Of a stretch of DNA of 64,000 nt, positions 34,855 to 47,114 are shown piece after piece; position 1 is the stretch's first letter, and every line of letters starts with the position of its first letter. Source of the DNA: Hansfordia pulvinata (Eukaryota; Ascomycota; Sordariomycetes; Xylariales). The position numbers and the translations under genes were made by a program. The stretch is taken from assembly GCA_006538405.1 (NCBI GenBank), contig BJKQ01000005.1, positions 496,001 to 560,000 on the forward strand, written 5' to 3'. The notes under the pieces are model-generated. The model saw only the letters and a list, made by a program, of their open reading frames with translations. It did no database searches and was not told the DNA's origin.

Positions 34855-37421
34855 ATGGCTTATTTTCGGAAGAAGTATGACGTGGTCAAGGAAGAGTTGC
34901 GGACAGACTCGACCTTGAACACCGCGGGTGCCTACGTCCAGGACGCTCCGCGCTCGCTTCTCCCTGCGGCCCGGCAGTATGTCCTCGACAAGGCGCCGAT
35001 AATATCGTGGCTTCCACGCTACTCGCCATCGTGGCTGCTGCCCGACGCCATTGCCGGCCTCACCATCGGGGTGCTACTGATTCCCCAAGGCCTCGCCTAC
35101 GCAAAGATAGCTACGATCCCTATTGAGGTTGGGCTATACTCGTGCTGGCTCCCAGCGGCCATTGGTGTCTTCATGTCTACCTCCAAGGGTGAGTTGCAGT
35201 GCTATAGACCTTGAAGACTCCCCATGAACTCCCCCTCCAATCCATCGCCACATCAACTGACACTTTTGAACTCCTTTCGTAACAATAGACCTGTCAGTCG
35301 GTCCCACATCCATGTTGGGCTTACTTACGGCTGAAATTGTTCGCGACCTCCAAAACGACTTCTCGCCAACCCAGATCGCCAGCGCGGTCAGCCTGATGGT
35401 GGGCATCTACTCATTGGCACTGGGTCTGCTGGGCCTGGGGTTCCTGCTCGACTATGTGTCGGTCCCTGTTCTGACGGGCTTCATCTCGGCGACGGCGCTG
35501 ACCATTGGCTTCGGCCAGGTCGGCTCCCTCGTCGGGCTTGACGGCACACCCGACATGGTCTTCGATGTCATCGGCGACGTGCTCCGCCGCCTGCCTCGCT
35601 GGAACGGCCCGACATGCGCTCTGGGCATCACCTCTATCCTGCTTCTCATCGCCCTGCAGCGCTTCGGTACTTCGCCCTGGGCCCGTCGCCACTTCGCCCT
35701 CAAGTACCTGTCGAGCAGCCGCGCAGTTCTCGTCATGATTCTCTACACCCTCATCTCGTATCTGGTCAACCGCTCTCGCTCCTCGCCAGATGACTTCGCC
35801 TGGGCCGTGACCAAAGTGTCGACGCGGGGCGTCCCGCATCCACAACGGCACGATGGCGCGTTGCTGGCCCGCGTAGCAGTGCGCGCCGTTGCACCCCTCG
35901 TGGCCTGCACGCTCGAGCACCTGGCCGTCGGCAAGTCGTTCGGGCGGCGCAACGGCTACGCCATCGACCAGAGCCAGGAGCTCAACTGGCTAGGGGTCGC
36001 CAATATTGTCAACAGCTTCTTCTCCTCCATGCCCTGCGGTGGCGCCATGTCCCGCACCGCCGTCAACTCCGAGTGCCGCGTCCGCAGCCCTTTGAGCGGG
36101 GCCGTCACCACCGGCTTCATCATCCTCGTTCTCTACGTCGCGAGCCCTGCGCTGTACTGGCTGCCCAAGACGACGTTGTCTGCTATCATTGTGCGTTTTC
36201 TTAAGAGATTTCACCCTTGTTGTGTATCCCCTTCTTGTTTTGTCTGACTGACCCCCTTTTTTTGACTTCCAGATCATGGCCGTCATCCACCTCTTCGGCC
36301 CTCTTTCCGTCGTCTGGCGCTATTGGCGGGTTTCGCTGGCCGACTTTATCGCCTGCCAGGTCTCCTTCTGGGTGACCATTTTCGTCACGGCCGAGATTGC
36401 CATCGGCGCCGCTGTGGCTTGGAGCATCGTCTGGGCCCTGGTACGCCAGGCCCTGATGACCCGGCCCGGGGTAATTACAAGTACCACCACAGCGGCAGGC
36501 AACTCCCTCGACAGTAACAGCAACCACTCTGCAAACCACCGCCGCCGCCGCCGCACCAACTCATCCGTCGACCAGCCCAACCTGGTCTACCTATCCAAGA
36601 TGTCGCGCCCGCCCACGCATGACGATGAGTACGAAGACAACAATGAGGGCGGAAAGGCAGCCAGAAACAACACCAACAATAACGATATCGATCTCGAGAG
36701 CGGTAGGGTCAGCGCCAGTGCCATATCTAACGCCAACAACGGCACCCTACTTCTGGCTCCGGACACGGCGCTGATCCAGTTCGCGGACTCCATCTTCTTC
36801 CCCAACGCGAATCGCGTCAAGGTCTCTGCAGTTGAGGCCGTCAGCATCATTTTCCCCTCAGTGTCGCCCTCTCCGTCCTCCTCATCGACCACGGCCACCT
36901 CCACAGAGCGCTCCTGGTCCGTAGCGGGCCAGCGGCGCCTCGAACGCCTGCGGGAGGAGCGCGGCCTGCTCACGGGCAACCGCGCACCGCCGCCACCGCT
37001 CGCCGTTGTGGTGTGGGACATGTCGCGCGTGCCGTGGATGGACGTGACGGGCGTGCTGGCGCTGGGCGAGCTCAAGGACGATATCCGCAGGCAGCTCGGC
37101 GGAGAGGTAGTGGTGCGCATCGTGGGCCTGAACCGCGGGGTCAGGGACAAGCTGGAGCGGGCCAAGTGGCCGCTGGCTGATTATGGGGACGATAGCAACA
37201 TCAGCAGCAGCATCAGTGGCAGTGGTGACGAAGACAGAGGTCCAGGGAGGGAAAGGTGCAGAGATGAAGTCAAGGTGGACTACGTCTTTGACGACCTCAA
37301 CCACGCCATCTGGCACCGCGAGAGGCCCCGCACCTGTACTGGCCGGGCACCGGCGTCGGCGGCGGGTGCGGCGGCGGGGACCGCGGTGCTGCAGGGTGTC
37401 TCGTCTGAGAAGGCTGAGTGA
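34855..37421 (+). CDS. SulP/SLC26-type sulfate permease with STAS domain
   Basis: Three exons: 34855-35188, 35289-36190 and 36273-37421. The introns are 100 and 82 nt, and the product is 794 residues. The N-terminal part has the SulP signature GLTIGVLLIPQGLAYAKIA, followed by LYSCWLPAAIG and, after the first intron, DLSVGPTSMLGLLTAEIV. Many transmembrane helices follow up to about residue 475. RRNGYAIDQSQELNWLGVAN and MPCGGAMSRTAVN match conserved loops of fungal sulfate permeases. The C-terminal half has a long Ser/Asn-rich cytosolic insert and then a STAS-like segment (VVWDMSRVPWMDVTGVLAL). The role is proton-coupled sulfate uptake at the plasma membrane. The segment around VSTRGVPHPQRHD is less conserved than expected. 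It is convergent with the MFS gene. Confidence 0.92.
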
Positions 37422-37868
37422 CCAAATCTTCACCACGGAGAGGGGACAGCTCCTGGGTCAGTATGGGGGGCATGGCCGACGAGGCCTTTGATTTACGCCT
37501 TGATGAGATTACGATGGGGTGTCGGAAAGCGTGTGTGTTGAATTCGGAGTTTTTTCTTTTCTTCTTTTACCTTTTCTGCAATATCTGCCTACGGGCCGTT
37601 GCTGTTTGCGGAGATGTGATGCTTTGGATCAGTGACTCGAATCCTCGTGCACTGACGCCTTTTGTGTATATACTACTCGAAGCATATAGTAATGGTCCTG
37701 TATGATCCAAAAGATTCAAACCAAGTGTCTGCGACGAGAAAACAACAATGGTCTCGTTGCGCGCCGGACCGGACGAGCCACACCTCAGGTCTCCATTCGC
37801 TGGCTCACCCACTCACTCACCCTACTTCCCGCCTCGCTCCCCCAGGCGCCTGCTGCTGATCTCCCCTA
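37422..37868. other. Intergenic between convergent transporter genes
   Basis: Shared 3' region of the sulfate permease (plus) and the MFS transporter (minus). No other feature seen. Confidence 0.5.
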
Positions 37869-40064
37869 TCAGCCGCCACTGCCGCCAGTGCCGCCACCGC
37901 CCGGGGGCCGCTCGATCTTGCCGACGACCCCCGTGCCCCGGAAGCTGGCGGCGACGAGCAGGGCGCAGACGGCGGCGAGGGCGAAGTTGAACCAGGTGGC
38001 GGCCCTGAGCCCGGCGAGCGACGCGGCGTCCCAGGGGAGCACGGGCCCCGCCCTCTCGACGGGCAGGCCCCGCTGGCCCGCCATGACGGCCGTCTGCACG
38101 GCCGTCGAGACGGCGAGGCCGATCGCCCGGCCGAACTGGCCCATTGCGTTGACGAGGGCGCCGCCTATTGCCTGTGGATGGGGAGAGGTGGGGGAGAGGT
38201 GCTGGTCAGTTGCGTGGCTGCTAGGCGTCGAGGAGAGGGGACAGGGGGGAAACAACGGCTCGGGACTATCTCGGGATGTTTCTGGGCGCTGCGTGGTGGG
38301 AGGGTGGGTGCAACGTGGGTTGTGCTCGAGATATCTTCTACTCCAAAAGAGACGGTGAAACTCTGACAGCAAGGAGGGGTAGCACCCTGCGTGAAGCGAG
38401 GAGACGAGGGGGCCCGTCATGGCCAATGCAAGCGCGCGCACGCGGAATGTGGGAAGGGGATTCGTGTGGAGATGCAACTCACCTGATCGTTCTTGGACAG
38501 GCTCTTTGAGGTGAAGAGGGTCAGACAGGGCCACGCAATGTCGGCCCCGACGACGCTGAGGATCATGGCGGGGAGCCCGTAAGCGAAGTACGACGTGTCG
38601 GTCGGGATGGGCGCCGCGAACAGGATGCAGGACACAGACACCGAGAGATTGCCGAAGACGAGCAGGTGACAGGTCGGCAGGCGGGATATCAGCCGGCTCA
38701 TGACGAACGCGATGATGACGCCGCCCACGCCCGTGGGTATGAAGCGCAGCGTCGTCTGCAGGGGGCTCAGATCCTGGTAGTCCTGCCAGAAGTACGTGGC
38801 GTACACCAGGAAGTCGTTGAACGAGGCGAAGAACATGGCCATGATGACCATGGCGGCGCTGAATTGGCGGTTGCGGAAGATGGAGACCTTCATCAGCGGG
38901 GCTCGTGACGTGTGCCGCTCTTGATACCATTGCCACGCTAGGAAGATGCCGATGAGGAGAAAGGAGATCACCAGGAGCAGCCAGATCCAGACCGTGCCCC
39001 AGCCCACGACGTTGCCTTCGGTCAGGGAGAACATGAAGGCGAGCAGCCCCGCAGTGATGAGGACAGCACCGATCCAATCAACCGAGTTGGCCAGCGACGG
39101 CGCGTCCCCCTTTTCGGTCCCACTGACGGACGAGACGGCGGCAGGAGGCGGGGGTATAAACAGGATACCCGCTATCGTCACCAGGACAGCAAGTCCCCCG
39201 GTGACGCCAAAGACCCATCTCCAGTTTGCATACGAGGCGATGAAGCCAGAGACCAAGTTTCCGAACACGGAGCCCAAGGGGGAGCCAGCCGCTGATGATG
39301 ATGAGGATGGCGCGTGGTGGTTAGCCAGGGCTCGAGCCGGCTTGAGCTGCGGGATTGTCGGCTTACCGTAGGCGCTGAACGCATAGTTCTTGGCCTTGCC
39401 CGGAGGGAACGTCGTGCCCAGAATGCCAATGGCTGTCGGTACGTTGGCTGCAGCTCCCTTCCGGATGCCTCGTCAGCTCAGACTTGCGTGAAAGTCAAGA
39501 CAACTCACCAGGCCCTGTAGCCCGCGGAACAGGTCGAAAGCAATCTCGTTGGGCACGAAAGGGTTCGCAATCAGAGTGGCGGCGCAGAACGCACTACCAC
39601 AGATGAATATGCGGCGCTTGCCCACGACGTCCGCGATCCGGCCCCAGACCATGAGGAAGCAGCCAAAGGTCAGCGAGTAAGCAGATATCACCCATTGCTG
39701 TCTGCTTTCTGGAATGCCCAAATCCGCGCCAATGCTGGGCAGAATAATGACGACGGATTGCGCTGACAGGATCTGCGGCGGTCGGCTATGTTAGTCATCC
39801 AGAGATGTCTCTCGAGGATAGCGGGTATAGGGGCTGTACGTTGAGGAAGCTGGCTCCGGTCACGGTGGCGACCAGCGCTATGCATCGCGCCTTGGAGAAA
39901 GGGAGCTTTGGCTTCACATCGACGTCTTCCTCGCCAACACCAGGTGCTTGCTCCACTGCTGAAGTCTGGTTGTGCCCAATGTCTCGTTGGCGAAGGGGGG
40001 ATCCACGCGAATTGTCATGCGAAGTCATGTTTGACTCGGCGCGGTCCACCTGGGATTGGCCCAT
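37869..40064 (-). CDS. MFS transporter, DHA2-like drug:proton antiporter family
   Basis: Minus strand, five exons: 40064-39840, 39772-39509, 39457-39367, 39291-38483 and 38171-37869. The introns are 67, 51, 75 and 311 nt, and the product is 563 residues. The N-terminus is hydrophilic. An alternative in-frame start 36 bases downstream (MTSHDNSRG) is possible. Features include SVVIILPSIGADLGIP, QQWVISAYSLTFGCFLMVWG and the loop GRIADVVGKRR (MFS motif A), then LFRGLQGLGAAANVP and SVFGNLVSGFIASYANWRWVF (motif C region). Further helices and the FIPTGVGGVIIAF segment follow, with AIGGALVNAMGQFGRAIGLA in the last exon. This is the DHA2-like arrangement seen in aminotriazole-resistance/AMF1-like fungal transporters. 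The substrate cannot be told. The last intron is long for this genome. Confidence 0.88.
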
Positions 40065-41772
40065 TTTCAGGGACCAACCTCAGAATGCAAGGCCGAGGCG
40101 AGCAACAACAGGCTGCGAGCTCTGCAAGAGTGCAGGGGCCTTTCGGGACGATGCTGTGGGATTCTGAGCGGACAAAGTGCTCGTTCCGGTACAACGGATT
40201 GTTGTTTGGCGACGGAGAACATGAATCAATCACTTAATCACGAACACGGGAGGCAGACGACTTCATGGTGCCGACAGACGCCGGTGGGGCGGCGGCGACG
40301 AGAGCAGCGCAGAACGGGGCCCGGTGCTCGTGCCGAGCGGCGGCAAAATCGGCGACGGATGCCGCGAGGGCAGATGGTCGGGGTGTCACATCGCGAGGGG
40401 CGGGCGGCGGAGTCTGCAGGGCCAGCATGAAGACTTAGCCGGTACCGGCACGACAGGGGAAATGATTTGCCGGTGCTGCTGGAAGCGTGCGGACCGAACC
40501 TCCTATTCGGGGGCCGCTGCTCTAGGCCACTCGGCAAGCCGAGGGCGGACGAGCAAGCGGGGCGGAGACCGGACACGCACGGACGAGGCCGGAGGGTCCT
40601 CAAGGTTGATTGGTCGTCATTATATAATGAGAATAGAGGCTGGCAGAGGGCCCTTTGATTCCCTTCTCTTCCTTGCTGCGCTTCAGCCGGGCAGTGTTTT
40701 TTCTATTTTTTTCTTTCTTTTTGACGTCGCCTTTCCAGAATTGAATCAGATGACATGATTTCATCAGCCGCGGTGTTTCCTGAGAATGTCTCGGTGGGCT
40801 GTGGACGGTGCAGCATTGACCCAAGACGAGACATTGGCTGGCAGTGCTTTGCTTGTGGACGGCGAGGCGCGTGCGGGTGCGACTAGGAGCGGGGAACGAC
40901 GGCGTCAAAGCAGCGCGGATGGCCAGGAGATGTCATGAGGTTGTTGAGTTTGGCTCTCTCTCCGCCTGGAAAGCCACCGTTGAGCAAGAGTCGGAAGCTC
41001 ACGACCATGCGAAGATGGCGATCGACGGGAGGCGGGGGCGGGGAGAAGGCGGGATAAGACAATGACACCAACAAGCCAAGCCAAGCAAAGCAGGGCCAAG
41101 ACAACCAAGAGCGAACTCGAAGATTGGGAGGCCGGGAGTGGAAGTAAGTGAGGAGAGTACGGAGTACCTAGAACGACGGGAGTAGGGACATGGAGGACGG
41201 ATTGGCGAGCGGGCAGGTGATGTCCACTACCGCATTCAGCCTGGCCTTGGCCGCTCTTATCAGGCAGGCGCGGCTGAGGAGCATTGGATCACGCGTGCCT
41301 GCCGTGCCGTGGTCAGATCAGGCGGCAGTGCGCGTGCATCCATTGCTCGCACCGGGAGATGGTGATTGAGGTCCCCGCAAGCATGGGAGTACCTTAGGTA
41401 CGGATACCTTATCTTGCGCTCCGATGCCTGCCCCTGTCCTGTCCAGTGTGTCGTGTCGGGCTGCCTGTGCTCGGGGTGCTTGTGCTCGACTCTTCCTTCC
41501 ACTGTCTCGAAACGTGACCTCCACCGGTGGATTCCGGCCGGGCCCGAGTCTCGAAGCGGAGGCGCCGAGTCACACAGCTGGAGCTCGAGTCTCGGACGGT
41601 GGGAATAGCTGGAGCTGCCGCCATTACGAGTAACCCGTGCTTCTCCCCCTCAACGTCATCCCCCTTGGAGCTTCTCCCTCTCTCTTCCATTTCTCTATCT
41701 CTCTCTCCTTCCCATCTCCCCATCTCCCAGGTCCCTCACCACCGGCCCCTCACCACGACACCACTGCCCAAC
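40065..41772. other. 1.7 kb shared upstream region of divergent genes
   Basis: Lies between the starts of the MFS transporter (minus) and the aminopeptidase (plus). The last 200 bases are CT-rich, like a fungal 5' leader. One TACGAGTA octamer lies at 41625, 148 bp before the aminopeptidase start. No gene recognised. Confidence 0.5.
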
Positions 41773-43364
41773 ATGAGGGCCACCAGCACTGCTGCCGTCC
41801 TCGGCGCCTCCCTCGCCTGGGCCGCCGCCGACCAGAAGCCCCTGTCGTCCCCCCACCGCGCCGCCTCCAAGCCCAAGCTGCCCCTTGTCACGTCCGACCA
41901 CCTCCAGGCCGCCATCGACACCGACGCCTTGCTCGCCCGCGCCGACCAGCTCTACGCCATTGCCCGCCACGGCGAAGACGAGTACAACCACCCCACCCGC
42001 GTCATCGGCAGCGAGGGCCACCTCAAGACCCTCGAGTACATCACCTCCGAGATCGCCAAGCTCGGCGACTACTACAACGTCTCGACCCAGGACTTTCCCG
42101 CCGTCACCGGCCGCGTCGTCGAGTCCCGCCTCGTCATCGGCTCCTCTGTGCCCAAGTCGGCCGAGCCCTTCCAATTGACCCCGCCCACCCTCCACAAGGA
42201 GCCCGTCGACGGCGACCTCGTCCTCGTCGCCAACCAGGGCTGCGACGCCGCCGACTACCCTTCCGCCCTGCGCGGCAACATCGCCTTCGTCTCCCGCGGC
42301 ACCTGCCCCTTCGGCACAAAGTCCGACTTTGCCGGCAAGGCCGGTGCCATTGCCGCCATCGTCTTCAACAACGAGAAGGGCGAGCTGCACGGCACCCTCG
42401 GCACCCCCACCCCCGACCACGTCGCCACCCTCGGCATTTCCAAGGAGGACGCCGAGCCCGTGCTCGAGAAGCTCAAGGCTGGGAAGACGGTGGACGCGAC
42501 CGTCTATGTCGACGCCGAGGTGAGGACCACCATCACCACCAACGTGATCGCCCAGACGACCCAAGGCGACCAGGACAACTGCGTCATGCTGGGTGGACAC
42601 AGCGACAGCGTCGCCGAGGGCCCCGGGATCAACGACGACGGCTCCGGAAGTCTGTCGCTCATCGAGGTCGCCACCCAGCTGGCCAACTTTTCCGTCAACA
42701 ACTGCGTCCGCTTTGCCTGGTGGTCTGGCGAGGAGGAGGGCCTGCTGGGGTCCGACTACTACGTGTCGCAGCTGTCCGAGGAGGAGAACCTCAAGATCCG
42801 CCTGTTCATGGATTACGACATGATGGCCAGCCCCAACTTTGCCTACCAGGTGTACAACGCCACCAACGCGCTGAACCCCGTGGGCTCCCAGGAGCTGCGC
42901 GATCTCTACACCAGCTGGTACCGGGCGCACGGTCTCCACTACATGTACATCCCCTTCGATGGCCGCAGCGACTACGACGGCTTCATCCGCAACGGCATTC
43001 CGGGCGGTGGCATCGCCACTGGCGCCGAGGGCGTCAAGACCGAGCTGGAGGCCAAGATGTTTGGAGGCAAGGCGGGCGACTGGTACGACCCGTGCTACCA
43101 CCAGCTGTGCGACGATCTCAGCAACGTCAACTCGACCGCCTGGCTGCTGAACACCCAGGTAAGTGCAACTTGCGCGGCGACCGCCCGCTCCGGCTTGTGA
43201 AATGATGGACGCTAATGGGTCTGAACTTGCAGCTTATTGCCCACAGTGTGGCCACCTACGCCCTCTCGTTTGGAGGGTTCCCCGAGCGTACGTCCAGTGC
43301 CTTTGCGGCTTCGAGCGCCTACACGCAGGCCACCAAGTACCACGGCGATCATCTCTTCATCTAG
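41773..43364 (+). CDS. Secreted M28 zinc aminopeptidase with PA domain (Lap2/aminopeptidase Y type)
   Basis: Two exons: 41773-43158 and 43233-43364. The intron is 74 nt, and the product is 505 residues. The start MRATSTAAVLG gives a clean signal peptide (about 20 residues), whereas the longer upstream open frame would hide it. The PA (protease-associated) domain spans about residues 130-240 (GDLVLVANQGCDAADYP, FVSRGTCPFGTKSDFA). The M28 catalytic domain shows all zinc ligands and the general base: His276 in GGHSDSV, Asp288 in NDDGSG, Glu320/Glu321 in SGEEEGLLGS, the Asp in MDYDMMASPN, and the His in CYHQLCDD. It removes N-terminal residues from peptides outside the cell or in the vacuole. NVSTQ, NFSVN, NATNA and NSTAW are likely N-glycosylation sites. 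The last exon (AHSVATYALSF) completes the usual C-terminus. Confidence 0.95.
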
Positions 43365-43605
43365 ACTCTGTGATTGTCGGGCTGGGTTTCAGGGCGCATA
43401 ATCATGTACGAGTAGGCGCACGCATGCACGATATGAATCGTGCGGTTGCAGCGATTGTGGCCACCATCTTGGATACATAATATTGCAGAATACTTAGAAC
43501 GCGGTAGAGTCTGAAGTAAAGAATTTTCCAGAAGAATCGGGACAATGTCATCTTGTTGTAGAACTGTCGCTATTCCAGTTGGTCGCATCGCTGCATACGA
43601 GTACA

Positions 43606-43639
<34 letters not shown>

Positions 43640-44263
43640 CGGCGCGCATCGACCTTGCCGAGGCACTCGGTAAGAGCACGCATATGTATGGCCTGTACGT
43701 GTGTGCAGAGCCTGCAGCGCCGTGAGGAGCCTGTTCCATGGGAGCAATATACGACCGACGGAGCAATCAGTCATTTGGGCGTGTCTGTGATTTTGGGCAT
43801 GGATACCTACTCTACAAACACGACGAGTAGAAGGCCCTTAATATGTCCGCGATCTGCTGTTGGCCTTGGGAGATATGACATCATCTCCACAAGCCATACC
43901 CGCCTAACGCCACCGGGAGAGAATAGCGGCCACCAACACCAAGCTGGAAGATGTACCCTGCTTTTGGGGGCCCTCCATGTCAGCCTCTGATTTGCGCCCT
44001 GCAACCCGCGACTTCACCCACCTCTCACCTCGTCACACATCGCCCCGACTCCGACCTCGCCCCCCCTCCCACTCCTCGCCTTCTCCTCTCATCCAACAGC
44101 CCCGCGGCCTTTGCATAGCAGTCACCTTAGTCACAGCACGCTGGCTAAGGTAGGTAGGCCAACAACCCCCGAGGTCTTTCGATACTGGCCGCGTGGGACC
44201 ATGGCATGACTGGACCGCCGGCTTCATCGCGAATCTGATTACCGACCGACACCGACAACAAGG
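43365..44263. other. Intergenic with (GT)n repeat
   Basis: Contains two TACGAGTA octamers (43407, 43596) and the (GT)n run entered separately. No gene recognised. Confidence 0.5.
43609..43637 (+). repeat. (GT)n microsatellite
   Basis: Fourteen GT units without interruption. Confidence 0.95.
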
Positions 44264-45755
44264 ATGGAGCCGAGCCCCCCGCGCGAGGCTGAGGCGCTTC
44301 TGCGCGACATGCTCGACGGCGGCGATGGAGACAACAACGCGGCCGGCGAGGCTGCGCGTGCCAGCACGCAGGGCAGCCCGCCGCCCACCGCCAACACGCA
44401 CCGCTGCTTCGTCTGCCTCACCGACGAGCCCGAGACCTCGCTGCCGCCGGGCTGGTGCACCCCCTGCAGCTGCTCGCTCGAGGGCCACCACGACTGCCTC
44501 CTCGACTGGATCGCCGACCTCGAGTCGCAGGGCAAGGCGCTGCGGTGCCCCGTGTGCAAGTCCCGGATCCACGTCATCGACCGGAGCGACCTGGTGCAGA
44601 GGCTGGGCGACGGCATGGACAGGCTGCTGTCCAAGTGGTCGCCCTCCGTCCTGCTGAGCATGCTGGTGTCGGGCACCGTCGTGGGCAGCGCCGCCTACGG
44701 GCTCGAGTCGATCGAGCTGTTCGCCGGCCCCGAGGCCACCGCCCAGATCCTGTTCGCCGACCGGCCCGAGAACCCGCTGCCTATCTTCCTCCAGCGCTTC
44801 CCCCTCTTCTCCATAGACTCCGGCTGGCTGGCGGTCAAGGACCTCTCCTCGGTCCGGCTTTCCAGCCTCCTCGCCCTGCCCCTGATCGGGCCGGCCTTGG
44901 TCATGAACCGCACCAACTTCCCCGGCTTCATCGCCATCCCCACATCCCTGCTGGTAAGTCGCGCCCCGGTCTCTCTCTCTCTCTCTCTCTCTCTTCTCTG
45001 TGTGTGTTTGTGTGTGAAGCAACGGCTGTCCGGCAGCGTGGTGTCTCTAACCCCGCAAGTAGTTGCTCGCCCGGTCCTCCGTCCAGGACCTCCACTCGCC
45101 GCCCTGGCGGTGGCCGCCCACCTTCGGCGAGGCCCTCTGCATGTACGCCGCGGCGAAGACGGTCTACTTCTCCTTGTACAACCGGGCGATCAAGCCGCTC
45201 GAGAAGCAGTGGGGCCGGACGGCGCGGCAGCAGCAGGCGTCGCCCGTCGCCGAGGCCCCGCAGACGACGGTGCTCAGGGCGACGACGACGACGGGGCCGA
45301 CGACGAGGGCGAGGGCAATGTCGACATGAACTTTGAGATAGAGCTCAACATCGGCGACGCGCAGCAGGACGGCGGCGACGAGGCGGACGGGGCTGCGGAG
45401 GCGGAGGCGGCGGGCGACGGGGCAGGAGGGGGAGGGGGGGGGAGGGGGCAGGAGGATCGATTTCGGCAACCGGTCGCCGTTCAACTTCCTGGCCGGCGCG
45501 CTCATGTACCCGGCCGTGTGCTACGGGGCGGGCGAGCTGATGCGGATGCTCCTGCCGCAAAGCCTCGTGGCGCGGCCGCTGGGCAGCAGGGCCGCGACGG
45601 GCATCCTCCAGGAGCGCTGGGGCCGCAGCCTGGTCGGCGGCTGCCTCTTCGTCGTCGTCAAGGACGCCTTCTTCCTGTACGTCAAGTACCGCCGCATGGT
45701 CAACCGGGGGTCGCGCCGGATCAAGAACTCGGACAAGCGCAACCTCAAGCCCTGA
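44264..45755 (+). CDS. RING-CH (MARCH-type) membrane protein, two frame breaks in exon 2
   Basis: Two exons: 44264-44953 and 45063-45755. The intron is 109 nt, phase 0. Residues 48 to about 100 form a C4HC3 RING-CH finger: CFVC, then CTPCSC, HHDC and CPVC. This places it with membrane-bound E3 ubiquitin ligases. Hydrophobic segments follow (VLLSMLVSGTVVGSAAYG, LLALPLIGPALVM). After the intron come LARSSVQDL and AAAKTVYFSLYNRAI. Exon 2 then needs two frame changes. One base appears missing near the C run 45257-45260. The acidic stretch that follows (DMNFEIELNIGDAQQ) is left again in the G-rich tract 45423-45450. The conserved end (RSPFNFLAGALMYPAVCYG ... NSDKRNLKP) is in the frame that stops at 45755. 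Target unknown. Confidence 0.8.
44970..44995 (+). repeat. (CT)n tract inside the RING-CH gene intron
   Basis: CT run just after the 5' splice site, within the 109-nt intron. Confidence 0.9.
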
Positions 45756-47114
45756 GGGGAGGGGAGAAGAAGGGGTTGCGGCCAGAGGATGAGTGAGGGG
45801 GAGAGGTGGGTTCTCGCAAGCGTTTTGCAACGGGCATGGGCTTTGGTGTTTTGGGGTAGGTGTTTTCTTTCCTTTCTTTTCCCCCAACTGCTTTCGGGCA
45901 AGCAAGCAGGACATCCCGAGGTCCTGGGCGGGACGTGATATGCCCTCTATGTACACAAACAATCAGAATATACGACCGTGTTGGGAGTCTCATAAAGTGC
46001 TGCGAGCTTTTCTCTACAGCAGCTCGGTTCGTCGCGTGTAGCCACGTCTCGGACTTTGACTCTTAAAGTTCCTTCGGTTTACCCGGCAAAATACTCGTGA
46101 CTGTTCTCCCTCTCTGCCTCAAGTGCGGACCCCGCCGCCGCCGCCATGGCCACGGATCCTCGAGTTCCTCTCGGACGAGTCCGGGGAATTCTGCAGGCCG
46201 TCTCCCAAGGCCGCAGTGACGAGGCCGGCAGCAGAGAGGGGCGGCGGTGGATAGGCAGAGGCCCTCCTCGCTGCCATATACGTCCCCTACGGTACCAGAT
46301 ATGTACATCTGATGTAGTGTATCCGATAACTCACAGGGCTTATTACTTGCGCAGGGGAAGCGGTGTCACTTCCGGCGCCACCCTCGCCGACCCGGCCAGG
46401 CCTCAGCCACACAGCCTGCGCAGGTTCAGGGGTCCGGCGCCGGCGGCCCCGGGGAATGGGAACCTTAGCCCTGAGGCTAGCGCTGGAGGGGTGCGCTAGC
46501 GCAGGACCCCGGGGGCGCTGGCACAGGCCTGGAACGCCTGAAGCGCCCCGCCAGACGCCTCGATTTCCAGGGGGATGGCAGCCCGAGCCCGAGCCCCAGC
46601 CGGAAGCCCCGCCGTCCAGGCCTCCGCGCTGCTCCGTCCCTACGAGTCCGTCCAGCCCGCTCCGGCCCCGTCGCGGTCTGGCCGCGCCGCCACCTCATTT
46701 CCGGTCTCCTTTCTTACTTTTCTCCTCCCCCGTGAACAACGACATGTCGTGCATCAAACAAGGCCAGACCAGTCCGCCAGGCGCTCAGCCGCACCCCTCG
46801 ACGCGAGTACGGAGTATATCGCACCACCAGGTCCGCCCCCCGCCCGCATGGTGGAAATGAGGAAACTTTCCCCCCTTATTCCGCCGTCGCCATGGCGCCG
46901 GTGACCACGCGAGGAGCAAGGGGTCTTCTCGGGCCTCCGCTCGACGGGCGGCGTCTCGTCGCGTCGGGTGCGGCCACGTGAGGAGGGGCATTGCGAATGC
47001 CCGACGTGATAAAAGGAACATGCTCGCGCCGGCCACCTCCTCAGAACCAGGCCGGCTCTTTTCGCTTCTCACCCCTTCTTGTCACTCGTTTTGTCACTCG
47101 TTTTAAGAGCCACC
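45756..47114. other. Intergenic, no gene recognised
   Basis: GC-rich sequence between the RING-CH gene and the Thr/Val-rich protein gene. Open frames have Pro/Arg/Ala-biased translations and no domain. Confidence 0.5.

Noticed and set aside
41637..43205. 522-codon plus frame and 468-codon minus frame over the aminopeptidase
   Set aside because: Arg/Pro/His-rich and Val/Gly/Asp-rich shadows of the M28 gene, caused by GC-biased third positions.
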